Shown: positions 11,756 to 22,723 of the stretch, piece by piece
Position numbering within the stretch: the first letter of the stretch is position 1
How the letters are laid out: each line of letters opens with the position of its first letter
Assembly (NCBI GenBank): GCA_002189035.1
Contig: CM007991.1
Span: 930,001-994,000, forward strand
Length of the DNA: 64,000 bases
Origin: Utricularia gibba
Taxonomy: Eukaryota > Streptophyta > Magnoliopsida > Lamiales > Lentibulariaceae
Reading direction: 5' to 3'
Notes under the pieces: generated by a model
What the model saw: the letters and a program-made list of their open reading frames with translations, nothing else
Databases searched by the model: none
Told to the model about the DNA's origin: nothing
Made by a program: the position numbers and the translations under genes

Positions 11756-14064
11756 TCAGGGTCCCGATTTCACATCTTCTTCCATCCTCCTTTTGATCTT
11801 GTACTGCAATGCAGCAGGGGCACAATCTAGAGGTGTTTCACCTGAACAATAGAAGATCATAACAATGGTGTTTCATCTTCTTTCGTTCTCTTGTGAATTA
11901 TTACCAAAAAAAAACATCAGTGAGGCAACATTATGAATGCTTATCCATTTCCAGCATTAGGCTGCATGTTGTCTTTAAGGTGACCAACCTTTCAATGATG
12001 CCGGTTTTAATGGCTACTCCTCCCCCAAAAATAAAAGGGTAGGCTAAAAGAAAAGGATAATAGTTTACCTAGAGAATTCTTATGGCTCAGGCTTGCTCCA
12101 TGGTCAATTAGGGCAAATACAATATCGGTTTGATTAAAAACTGCTGCCTGGATAGTGACAAAAAATCACATTTACCTACAGTTAAGTAATGAAAAATGGA
12201 GGAGGCAAGGGAGAAGAGGGGCAACGTACTAAATGTAATAAGGATGAGCCCTGCCTGTCGCAATAATTCGCATCAACGCCCTAATATCCAACAATGCCAA
12301 GTTATATCAATAAAGAGATGCAACAAAAAAAAAAAGGCATTCAAACCAGAAGGAAAAAATAAGTACCTGGCAAAGAAGCTTTTTAGCAGCAGATACATCC
12401 CCATTTTTTATCGCTTCTCTTAAACCCTATAATTATGCACAAGTCAGAGATAAATTACCCCTAAAATAAAGCTTTCCAGCTGCACTGTTAAAGTGAAAGG
12501 GTAAAGGTTCAAACACCTCCCCAGTATTTTCATAATTTCCAGATGACAAATCTACAGCGCTGCTTATTGCTTGGCCTTGGTTGAAAACAGAGCTGCTGCA
12601 CATTTCAATGTTCAACATATACACGGGTCAAAATATACATTTTTTTAAAAAGCCTGCATCGCCATGATCAAATAAGCCACTACAATTTATAATGCTTACG
12701 TTGGTCGACCATTTGATGTTGAACCTCCACTTTTAGTTGATGGCCCCGGCTTTTTTATTTTTGTTGAAGGAAGTGATGGTTTCGGCCTGATATTTGATGA
12801 CTGCATGCACATTGCTATTCAGTGAGAAATGAAGAGACCGTGAAAAAGAAATTACAACTTAAGACAATCCCTACCTTAGCCAACACAGGATCCAACTGAG
12901 GTTCTGGTACTTCACAAATACATAAGGGCATTCCACATTTGCAATCTGAGATGCCTTGAGGAGATTGTGCAACAATAACATCAGGTTTCACATCTGGAAC
13001 TTTGCCAATATCTAGACTCGAAATGCTATCCACTACAGAATTAACAGCAATTGAAGTAGCAACACCAGCTGGAAGAGCATCTTTATTTAATCTAAGAAAA
13101 AAGAGAAATCCATTTCAGTACAATGTACTGAAAGCCAACAGAAAAGCAGTAAGGTGAAATGGAAGGAGAAATCGGCTACTATAAAAGAAGAGTATCAAGC
13201 CAATCAAATAAACGCTATCTAAGATATAGCTTGGAAGCCTATAATGCAACGTAAGGGGACATAGCAACTACAAAGTCAAAGCTCCATGCAATACAGATTA
13301 GAGAGCAACTGAAGCAAATGATACACCAATTGATTTTTTCGCACGACCGAACAACATCGTGAAAGTTGCATATTTATTACAAGGGAATGTAATAAGACAT
13401 TACCTAGAACCATCATTAAAACAATCCACACAAACTCGCACATTTGAATGAATGCCAAACTGGGGGAGCGCCTGTAAAACTGGGACTATATGAGCTAATC
13501 TTTCATTTGAAGAACTATAATTTCTTCTTCCAGAGGCATACCATTTGGTTTGAGGAGTGCTCAGCACACAATGTCCGGCCACAACATCTGCAGTGATGCT
13601 AGAAATGCAAACGGAGAAAAACATCCGAATGTATTAACCATATGCTGAACCAAATCTTGATTAGAAACATGAAACGTAAGTGAAGCACATGCATTTTGAA
13701 GACAATACATCAAGGCAAAGCTGTCAGCTTCGTGTGAGAAAGAGATTTGTAGCATGAGTTCCAATTAAACAAATGAACCGATCAAAAATATATATAAAAA
13801 AATATGACGGTAACAGTAAACAAAAAGAAAAAACCGAATGAAGTCCACTGCCCATATGGGTAACCTTAAAAATAAATCTTTAGCAATAAAAAATCAAACA
13901 CCACCAAACAGCCGCATAGCGGGTGTAGAACCGAAAGAAAATCAGGAAGTAACCCTAATTCAAATTCAGATCACACAAGGAAATATTACGCGACGGCGGA
14001 AGGTGGAGAAGCTGCATTTGCAGACATCACACCGAGATGCTTCCTGGAAGGGCGGCGGATCCAT
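11756..14064 (-). CDS. FYVE zinc finger and ankyrin-repeat protein
   Basis: Probable endosomal protein binding phosphatidylinositol 3-phosphate. Ten exons: 13990-14064, 13542-13598, 13404-13471, 12875-13091, 12700-12800, 12517-12595, 12367-12426, 12230-12280, 12069-12147, 11756-11841; all phases agree and give 290 aa. Residues 12-65 form the FYVE finger (CDVCKCSF, then the lipid-binding RRRHHCR stretch split over exons 1 and 2, then VRVCVDCF). The middle has a second Cys cluster, CKCGMPLCIC. The C-terminal third is two ankyrin repeats (LREAIKNGDVSAAKKLL; GVDANYCD; HLAAVFNQTDIVFALIDHGA). The layout matches the plant proteins I associate with Arabidopsis At3g43230, often labelled VPS27-like. 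It is transcribed divergently from the PP2C gene 1.2 kb away. No frame defects. Confidence 0.9.
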
Positions 14065-15284
14065 CGCCGTTTCCGTAAACGGAATCACCGTTTCATATAT
14101 CCGAATCAACACAGAAAAACATCAATGAAATTGACCTCAAAGTAACATGACAAAATTGTTCCTGTAAGCAAATATTAAAAACTGTAAAATCAGCCTCTAG
14201 GGAACACACGTTCTTCTTCTGACTTGCTTGCTTGAACTGTGGTTGAAGACATCACAGAGATCGTGGGCCAGAACCCGTAAGCCAGGCCTGGGCCGCGCGC
14301 ACCCCATTGCAGTTTATCCAAGCGCAGGCCTTGAATCCTACGGTCCAATTAGTTATACGTCACTATTCATGTTCATCTTTTATAATGTTATTCATTTAGG
14401 TTGTGTTTGATAGCTATAGATTATTTCGATATAAATTTCTCCTGACTGAAGGAATAAAAATAAAAAGGAATGTTGATGGGAACAATTTTATGTATTGTAG
14501 AAAATTAAAAAGTATTTTGATAAAATTTATTCATAATTACCAAACATATTATTATTATTCCGGATACTTGGATATCCCATGTTATTTTTATTAACAAACA
14601 CGTACTTAAAATATTTAATTATTATGATTTTATATTTTAAAAAAATATCATTGTAATGATCTCTCTATTTAAACATATAATCTCCCATCCGTAATTACTG
14701 TAACTTTACACATACCACACCTCCGAGACCCAAGGTTGATCGCATGGGGAGCATAAACCTAAAACGTTGTGAATAACACTGAAATTTGACACGTGTTTAT
14801 TGTGTAGGGTAGACAGAGAGTTTTGTGTATCCTTTCCGCGTATCTGATGATGCTGGAGTAGGCTTAGAACAGATGTAAGGTCAATTTGAATTCACCGACT
14901 TGATGTGTGTGCTTTGAATGGTAAACGTGTACCGTCTCTCCAACGAACCTTCTGCTACAATATCAGTTGGAGATTTTCATTTTCTTTTTAATTCCAAGTC
15001 TGGGAATGGATGCCAACTCCAAATTGCCGTCTGGAGTCGGACTCCATAGTTATACGGCAAGCAAACCGTGTTGGACAGAAGACCTGGTCCTTGAAAAATT
15101 CCAACCCCAACAAGCTTTTTCCATATAAATGTATTGTCTTTCTTCGAAGGGTATATGCTACCGGCATATCTTCAACTTATTCCCAAATCTGAACAACACC
15201 CATATCGTAATTTGAGCAATTTGAGTTGAACCCAACCGAAATCGGAGCAGGGGTTTCATCAGATTTCTGGTTGTGTGTTGGGAG
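14065..15284. promoter_or_regulatory. Shared upstream region of FYVE-ankyrin and PP2C genes
   Basis: 1.2 kb between two divergent start codons. An ACACGTGT element near 14790 is a palindromic G-box/ABRE core, a class bound by bZIP factors in ABA and stress responses. Whether it works for the PP2C gene is inference. Otherwise AT-rich with no coding signal. Confidence 0.45.
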
Positions 15285-16556
15285 ATGGACACCGGACGCG
15301 CCATGGAAGGATGCTGTTTTCTTAGTGCGATCAAGGTACTTATCTCTTTCCCATGGGTGCTGCTTTTGGTATCTGTTTACTGCTGTGGATAAAATATTGC
15401 GGATCGAATGGCTCCTTGATTGATATGATCGAAAGATCACACGGTTTAGCTGTAAATGTGTGATCTGGCTAATCTAGGCGTTGAAAATGTAACGAAGTGA
15501 ATGCTGGGTATCGCAGGAACTTGTTTGCGGAGTCAGAGATTTGCCAGAAACAGGGAAAGGGAAGATGGAGTTTAGGGCATCCTCAAGTACAAGGAAAATA
15601 ACTCATGGGTTTCAATTGGTGGAAGGAAAATCAGGACACGAAATGGAGGATTATCATGTAGCTGAATACAGGAGAAACAAGGATCATGTTCTTGGCTTAT
15701 TCGCCATATTCGATGGCCATTTCGGTGATCAAGTACCCAGCTATCTACGGGACAATCTCTTCAACAACATACTCAAAGAGGTCTCTGCACACTAAACTCT
15801 TCTCTATTGTGGAATAATGATCTGTGAGTCTGAACCCGTTGCCAATCTTCCACAGGAAAAATTCTTGGAGGACCCTGAGACAGCAATAAGAAACGCCTAT
15901 CTTTCAACCGACAAGTTCATCTTGGAGAACACAAGGGAACTGGGTCCTGGGGGATCGACTGCTGTAACAGCAATAGTGGTTGATGGAAAAGAATTATGGG
16001 TCGCCAATGTTGGAGACTCCAGAGCAGTTATCAGCAGGAATGGCGTAGCAGAGCAACTCACGGTGGATCATGAGCCACAAAGGGAAAGGAGAAGAATCAA
16101 AAAACAGGGTGGCTTCGTAGTAACTCTCCCCGGTAAGACCGACGATCAACTGACAAACTGCTACAGATTCCTTGATTTACAATATGGGATTTCCTAACAC
16201 AGGAGACGTGCCTCGGGTTAACGGCCAACTCGCCGTTTCACGAGCTTTTGGAGATCAAAACCTGAAGGCTCACCTGAGCTCGGAGCCCGATCTTCGCAGC
16301 TTACACATCGACTCCAGCACCGAGTTTCTGATACTGGCCAGCGACGGACTATGGAAGGTTAGTAGAAGGCAAAGTGTAACCGAGTTGATGTTTCTTGTGC
16401 TGATTTGGTCCACTTCAGGTGATGGAGAACCAAGAAGCAGTCAGTTTGGTAAAGAGAATCAGAGACCCGCAAGCTGCTGCTAAACGTTTGACAGCGGAAG
16501 CGGTGGCTAGAAAGAGCAAGGATGACATATCATGCGTTGTCATACGCTTTGGATGA
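15285..16556 (+). CDS. Protein phosphatase 2C (clade F-like)
   Basis: Mg/Mn-dependent Ser/Thr phosphatase. Five exons, 15285-15335, 15517-15780, 15856-16132, 16203-16357 and 16419-16556, give 294 aa, close to the usual length of small plant PP2Cs of this clade. Metal-binding and core motifs are in order: [66 protein letters not shown] and [11 protein letters not shown] at the end. The short first exon starts [12 protein letters not shown], with Cys residues resembling the N-terminus of related phosphatases. I chose this start because the exon joins in phase; a downstream Met (MEFRASS) is the alternative. Introns are 70-180 bp. Intact. Confidence 0.93.
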
Positions 16557-17367
16557 TGGAATTTGCGCCATTATTTTTTTTTAAATTAGTCGTAGAGCAC
16601 CCAGCTCGGGGATGGATAGAGGCATTTATGTATACGAATGTTTTTTTTATTTTAAAAAATAGGTGTGTAAAATATTATATGATTGTGGTGAAAATTTTTT
16701 GATAGCTTGATAATGACTTCGGCAAAAAATACATATTTAACGTTTTTTTAAAGTAGTAAAATAAAATTATTAATACTTGAAAATCAAAGCGGCATCCCTC
16801 AAAATAGTAAGAAGGCACCCCCAAATGCAAAGGAATAGAAGACAAAAAACACTATCTGGAAAAGAAATTTTGAGAAAATATATAAATTTTTATTTGGTAC
16901 CATATTTCGAAAAAAATATAAATTTGATTTCAATTTTGGATTTTTGTTTTTTTAAAGTAGAAATTAATTATATTTTTCTAAAAAAATAAAAGGAATTCCA
17001 ACCATAAATTAAGATGCCGTAAATGCACATGCGCATGACCTAAGGCAAACAAGTGCACTCAAGAAATGAAGGGGCACATTGGTAATCTTTATTTGTGGTA
17101 ACATATTTGTTCGGTAGTTCTATTTTTGGTAAGAAATCAAAAGAGTATAAATAATTTTTTAAAAAAAGAATGAGGGATCAAAAAAAAAAAAGGATGGGGG
17201 AGATGGTGAACAAATAATGTACGCTTGGATTGTACACGGCGAACTTCATCGGAAAAAACGAGGAGCAAACAAAAAAGAAAAAGAAAATAACATTGGAGTA
17301 AACGAATTGACAAATGCGCTCATATTTTCGAGGATTTGGCGGGAGTTAAGTTCCTCCGATGGTAGTA
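16557..17367. other. Intergenic, convergent PP2C / LRX interval
   Basis: AT-rich 3' flanks of two genes that face each other. Poly-T and poly-A runs only; no supported feature. Confidence 0.6.
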
Positions 17368-19424
17368 CTAGTAATATGGGATTACAGGCGGCGGTGGAGA
17401 TGCGTACGGGACCCCTGTGATGGGCGGCAGTGGTATTTTCTCGTGTGGAGGTGGTGGAAGTTCGGGCGCTGGTGGGGGCGGTGAGGGTGGTGGCGGCGAG
17501 GGTAGGTAGGTGTGCTTGGGCGGAGGTGACGGAATTGGAGGTGGAGGTGATGTATAGAGGTAAGGAGGATGTGCATGTGATGGTGGTGGGGAGAGCGGTT
17601 CAGGAGGGGGAGCCGGCGGAGATGCGTGTGGAAGGTGTGGCGAAGGAGGAGGGGATGACTGTAGATACGGCGGCGGAGGCGACTCCGATGGCTGGGAATG
17701 TGACGGGGGTGGAGAGGAAGGTGAAGGCGTTGGTGGGGAAGGAATTGGGTACGGTGAAGGAGATGGCGGGGATTCGGATTTTGTCGGGGGAGATGGAGAT
17801 GATTGCGGAGGTGACGGTGCTTTCGTCGGAGGATAAGTGTGATGCGGCGACGGGGATGAAGTTGGAGGCTCTGGTGGTGTGGGTTCTGGCGAAGGACTTA
17901 TCGGTGACGGTGAGGGTGGAAGAACTGTAATAGGAGGCGGTGGCGAATAAATGGAAGTGGGCGCCGGCGGAGGCGAATAGTGGGAACTGGGTGCCGGCGG
18001 TGGTGAGTATTTGGAGATGGGTGCCGGCGGGGGTGAGTATTTGATAGTGGGCGCCGGCGGGGGTGAGTATTTGATAGTGGGCGCCGGCGGTGGTGAGTAT
18101 TTGATAGTGGGCGCCGGCGGTGGCGAATGATTGGAAGACGGTGCCGGCCGTGGTGAATGGCTTGAAGACGGTGCCGGGGGTGGCGAGTAGTTGAAAGAAG
18201 GCGCCGGCGACGGGGCGGGTTGCAGGTTTGGCTTCTTGTGTCCACTCGGCCGCGATGGTGGACCAGAAGGATGTGGCTTCGACGGCGTTGTGCCGGTGCT
18301 GCCACCTCCATAACACGTAGATTTGCTACAATCATATGGCTTCGCCGCCGGGGAAGCACATTCCGCAACGGATCTCTGATCACTCCTGCCCGGAATACAA
18401 TTCTCCCGCCCATCGGAAATCACTCCGCCGCCAATGCTACTGCATTGCGGCGCCTCCTTAGTGAAATAATTATACGAGTAGGTCAAATTCTGCAGCCGCG
18501 GTAACCGGCAAATGCTCGCCGGCACCTCGCCGGTTAGGCGATTATGCGCTACGTCTAGTTGCTCCAAACTCCTCATTTGACTGATCTCCAGAGGCAGAGG
18601 CCCCTGAATATGGTTAAAACTCACATCAAACACCGTCAGTTTCTTCAGAGACCCAATCTCCGGCGGCAAGCATCCCGTCAAATTATCATTCAGCAAGATC
18701 AACTCATTCAAAGTCCTCCCCATTTTCCCCACACTCCGCGGTAAACAACCACCGATATCGTTGTTCGCCAGTACAAGAACACTCACCGGCGAGTTCCCAA
18801 GATTCTCCGGTATCCCAAAACGAAACCTATTATCATTCAAAAACAATGCATCTAATTCCTTGTCAAAAACTCCCGTGGGTAACCCCCTTCAAACTCGTTA
18901 AACCTCAAATCCAAATACTTCATCGACGGCAGCGATAAAACCACCGTCGGGAACCGCCCGACGAATCTGTTGTTACTGAGATCCAATTCATAAAGAAGCT
19001 TCAGTTTACCGAAACTCCTTGGAACCACCCCGCAAAACCGATTACTATTAATGTGAAACAGCGCCAGTTCCGTCAAATCCCCAAGCTCCTCCGGCAAATA
19101 ACCAGCGATATCCGCGTGATTCAAATCCACGCCAGCGACAACCCTCACCGATTCATTCCCCAACGACGGTGCGCAGAACACTCCCTCATAGGAGCACACA
19201 TCTGGACCATTCCAATTCGCAGTGAAGTTAAACGGATCTGAGAAAATCGCCCGCTTCCAAGCCTGCAACGCAATGTAGCTTCGGCGAAGACTAGGGTTCT
19301 CGAAGGCGAACCCGTTCGCAGATCTCTGAATACCGCTCAAATCAACGCAGCCTTCGTCGGAATACACAGCGACAGCCAGCAGCGCCACGACTAGGCACAA
19401 GAAGAGAGGACGGCGGCGCCACAT
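17368..19424 (-). CDS. Leucine-rich repeat extensin (LRX) with one-base frameshift
   Basis: Secreted cell-wall protein linking LRR sensing to an extensin domain. Single exon. Start at 19424 (MWRRRPLFLCLVVALLAV), a clear signal peptide; an upstream in-frame Met would add a polyproline leader that is probably 5' UTR. Residues about 80-370 are the N-terminal cap and LRRs (LYELDLSNNRFVG, LILLNDNLTGCLPPEIG), then a Cys-rich hinge, then an extensin-like tail rich in SPPP and PAP, partly built from a 30-nt array. The reading frame breaks at the A-run 18865-18869: upstream ends ...GGYPREFLTRN-stop, downstream continues LDALFLNDNRF. One extra base restores EFFDKELDALF, the family sequence, and gives 685 codons. 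Pollen versus vegetative LRX type cannot be told safely. Confidence 0.9.
17935..18205. repeat. 30-nt tandem array coding for PAPxxxYSPP units
   Basis: Nine units of 30 nt in the LRX extensin tail encode ten-residue repeats such as PAPTIKYSPP, PAPISKYSPP and PAPSSHYSPP. Two adjacent units are identical at the nucleotide level (GGTGAGTATTTGATAGTGGG), pointing to recent expansion. The YSPP and KYSPP context resembles tyrosine-containing extensin cross-link motifs. Confidence 0.9.
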
Positions 19425-22055
19425 TGTGGCGGTGTAGGCAGCCCTCGTTGTCGTGGGCGGAGGAGGAGGAGGAGGAGGAGGAGGCATTGAATGAAAGGGG
19501 GTCAGGGAACAGCAGAAGTCATGGGGTTAGCGAAACCTGACAAATATAATAATCGAGTGTTTTTTTATCTTATGATAATGAATGTGAATACCTACTCCCT
19601 TTTCGCTCCCATCTGCCTCAATTTATTCCCTCCCCTACGCCTACACACACACAATCAACCAATCACATTTTTTATTTCCCCAACATATAAAATAAAAACC
19701 TAAAATTCTTCATCCCCAATCACCTCGCGCCACGTAATTTCTTTGTTTTCACGTCAATAATAATCTGTTTTTTACTACAGTAAAAACCTAAATTTACTTT
19801 ATCAAGTCGTAAATTTCTTTTCAGATGTAGTAAAATGGCTAATAAAACAGTAAAAACGAGTACTTTTTGTTTAATTTACCATTAGTTAAAAGAAGTAAAA
19901 AAAAAAAAGAAATGTTTTATGTATATGATAATATGGGATGTACGACGCGGGGAGTGGACGCGTTATGGGTGCGTCACGTCGAGTGTCTAGTACCTTCCGG
20001 CAGGTTGCGCCAGCTGGGATGATGAGCGCGTGTTGTAGGAAAGTAGGCATAGGGCACGAGGTCTTCCAACTTTTACATTTGTACATGCTACCCATGTTAT
20101 TATTTGCTTTGTTTGATATTTTACAAAAATGCTATCTCCCCTTTTTTTAACATACACTAAGAATAAATTTTTATACACTTTTCTCACACACTTAAAATGC
20201 AGGATCCCGTATCAATTTAAATATTATTTTTGCATTTTTTAAATTAAAAATGAATTCAAGAAACTTTTAAAATAGATGGACCGGTGTAGTAAAAACGAAG
20301 ATGCTAATACTTTAGTTTGTTTTATTCGGTACTACGACTTTTATCAACCTTTTTTTATATATATTAAATGTTGGCATTTATTCAACGATTTGGGGGCGGC
20401 GGTTTGACCTAATCCGGAAGATTATACCGACCTTTAAAGCAGGGAGATCGGGCACGTGACGTGACTAATCGCGAGACAAGCCTGGGATCACGGGAAGAAG
20501 CATTGAAAGATGGGGAAAGTGGACCCCACTACCTGACCGCTTTAGGGTTTCCCCGCCTTTTTCCTGTCCTATTTGGATATGCGCGTGAGCCGATTGGAGA
20601 CCTATCACTTCTTCTTTTTGTTCCCTTTTTCCCCCATAAATTTTATTTTTATTCCAAAGTGCCCCATCCTTATGAATTTCGTTTTTTTTCAATATATTTT
20701 AATATTTTTGTGCGACATAAATAAATTAATGATTTAATTTTTTACGATAATTTTCTAAACCAAAAAACTCAAAATTAGGAATTTATTCTTCCGATTTTTA
20801 TTAATTAATAAATACGGCATCAGGAGGTTACCTGGAGATGCTGGTGACGAATATGAATAGCATTTAAGTAGTGTTGGGGGTACGGAATTCGATCAATTGC
20901 GGGTAGGGGCTGGGTGTTTTGCAGAATATTAATGGATGGGCAGTGGCCAATTGCTCTGGATCCACATTCAAAGGTTCCACAAGAAGGTAGCTGCAGCAAT
21001 TGATGATGATGCCCTGCTTTAATTTCATAAAGAAGGCAAGGAAAGCAATGCACCTCAAGGCAATGAGTTTGAGTTGGACTGCTCATGGAGGGATTCTGCC
21101 CGACCCGATTTAGAGGCGCCCACATAACCCGAATCCATGGCTTCAGCAAGGAGGTTAGTTGCACCTCGCATATTGTAGAGATAAAAGCACCCTTGGTTTG
21201 TCAGCACATGGGACTGGGCGTTGCACAATCAATAGGAAATTAACCAGAGCAAGTGGATTCAAAGCTCAGACTTCTTAGTAAGAGTCTTTGTGCTGAATCT
21301 AGTACAGTTGTTTGGAACCTTGGAACTAATCAAGGGAATCATCACCTAACCATGATAAACATTTTTATCTCTTTCAATAGCGATGGATGATACCATGTGA
21401 TGCATTTGGTCGAGAATGAGACCTGCAGATCCTGAAAAATAACAAAAGAAGTGCACAGCGATAAGACTTCAACTTGCTCAATCTCGCTGGGCAGCATGTT
21501 TCAGGAAAGCGGGCAGGGAACATAAAGGAGATGCATGGATCATTTATAAAGTGTCCAGTGAAGTGTAGATAACTTCCACATCAACAGCACGCTCCCTTAC
21601 CGAGATGTATAATCCCACCCATTCTGATATGAACCCATCTCATTCAATCCACATTATCTGACAATGCATTTCAGGAAAATTGACAGCCACACGATAAAAC
21701 AGACGCATGTATCATGTTTAACATTCCTAATGGAAACAAAGACAGACTGATTATATACTCAAACTGGTTGGAAGAGCATAAGAAAAATAGTGAAATGTAA
21801 ATAACTTCCATATTAAGGTCAATGCTCATTTAGCATGTTCCTTTTGTGATAATCAAGGCCAGTAATCTAAAACCCGATAAGCACATACAGTTCAACAGCA
21901 GCACAGGAGCAAATCCTCAAGAAGTCAATTTCTTGAAGTACGGAACATAGGAAATAAAATTTAACAAAACCCGGCATTCGCTGCTAATTCGTAAAATCGA
22001 CATAGGAAGGCTAACTGAAATTCACAAAGAATTCATAAAGTCTTCGATGATCACC
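19425..22055. other. Long intergenic region between LRX and RPS17-like genes
   Basis: 2.6 kb holding the LRX promoter and the 3' flank of the S17 gene. A 114-codon open frame on the minus strand (20820-21164) shows no recognisable domain and no coding-like residue pattern. The stretch 21180-22050 looks like noncoding, less AT-rich sequence and could be a long 3' UTR or a noncoding transcript. Nothing firmer can be said. Confidence 0.5.
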
Positions 22056-22440
22056 TCACGAGGTCTCGCGGTTGGGTTGGACAGCGGCAGTGTTTTTAGG
22101 CGGCGGCGTATATATCCTCGCCCTCTTAAGAATCTCAGCTACTACCCAATGCTTGCGTTTGCTTAGCGGCCGCGAAGGGTCCAATTTCACCTGCATCCAT
22201 TTAGGCGGAGAAACGCAATTCTCAACTCCATCCAATCACACGCATCAAAAGGGGGGGATGAGATCCAAAATTACGCACACGATCGCCAATGTTACACTGA
22301 TTTTGCTCATCGTGCGCCATGAACTTCGAGGTTCGCCTGACGTAACGGTTGTATAGTTTGTGGTGGAAAAGACGATCCACCGCTACGACCACCGATTTCT
22401 GCATTTTATTCGATACCACCATCCCCACCACCGGCTTCAT
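22056..22440 (-). CDS. RPS17: Bacterial-type ribosomal protein S17 (organellar, probably mitochondrial)
   Basis: Small-subunit rRNA-binding OB-fold protein. Two exons, 22279-22440 and 22056-22190, give 98 aa. The first exon ends at codon R of GDR and the second begins [15 protein letters not shown]; the donor GTGCGTAATT is used rather than a later GT because only it preserves the S17 motif. S17 signature: [20 protein letters not shown], then [13 protein letters not shown]. No N-terminal transit extension is obvious; nuclear-encoded mitochondrial S17 proteins of plants share this short form. Mitochondrial rather than plastid location is inference from that form. Confidence 0.9.
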
Positions 22441-22723
22441 CCTTCAGTTCACTCGTCTTCTGTCTCAGAAACCCTATTCAAAAACCCTCCCCACTACACA
22501 CGGCGTTAATTGCAGAGCCATTACGGCGTCGTTTTGCCCCAAGGCCACAATCCCACATTTCCCCAAGGCCCATTTCAAAATCCCAAGTAATTAAAAATAT
22601 GATAACATATATATTATATAAACATAAATAGAGGCGCGAAGGGTTAATTACATCGGTAATTAAACTTATTCTAAAAAAATCGATTAACTGAATTAAATAA
22701 AAATCTGATTTATTCAAAATTCA

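Noticed and set aside
17430-18413. Long overlapping frames antisense to and in other frames of the LRX gene
   Set aside because: Shadows created by the GC-rich proline codons of the extensin array.
20820-21164. 114-codon minus-strand open frame downstream of the S17 gene
   Set aside because: Low-complexity His/Leu/Ser composition, no domain, no splice partners. More likely untranslated sequence.
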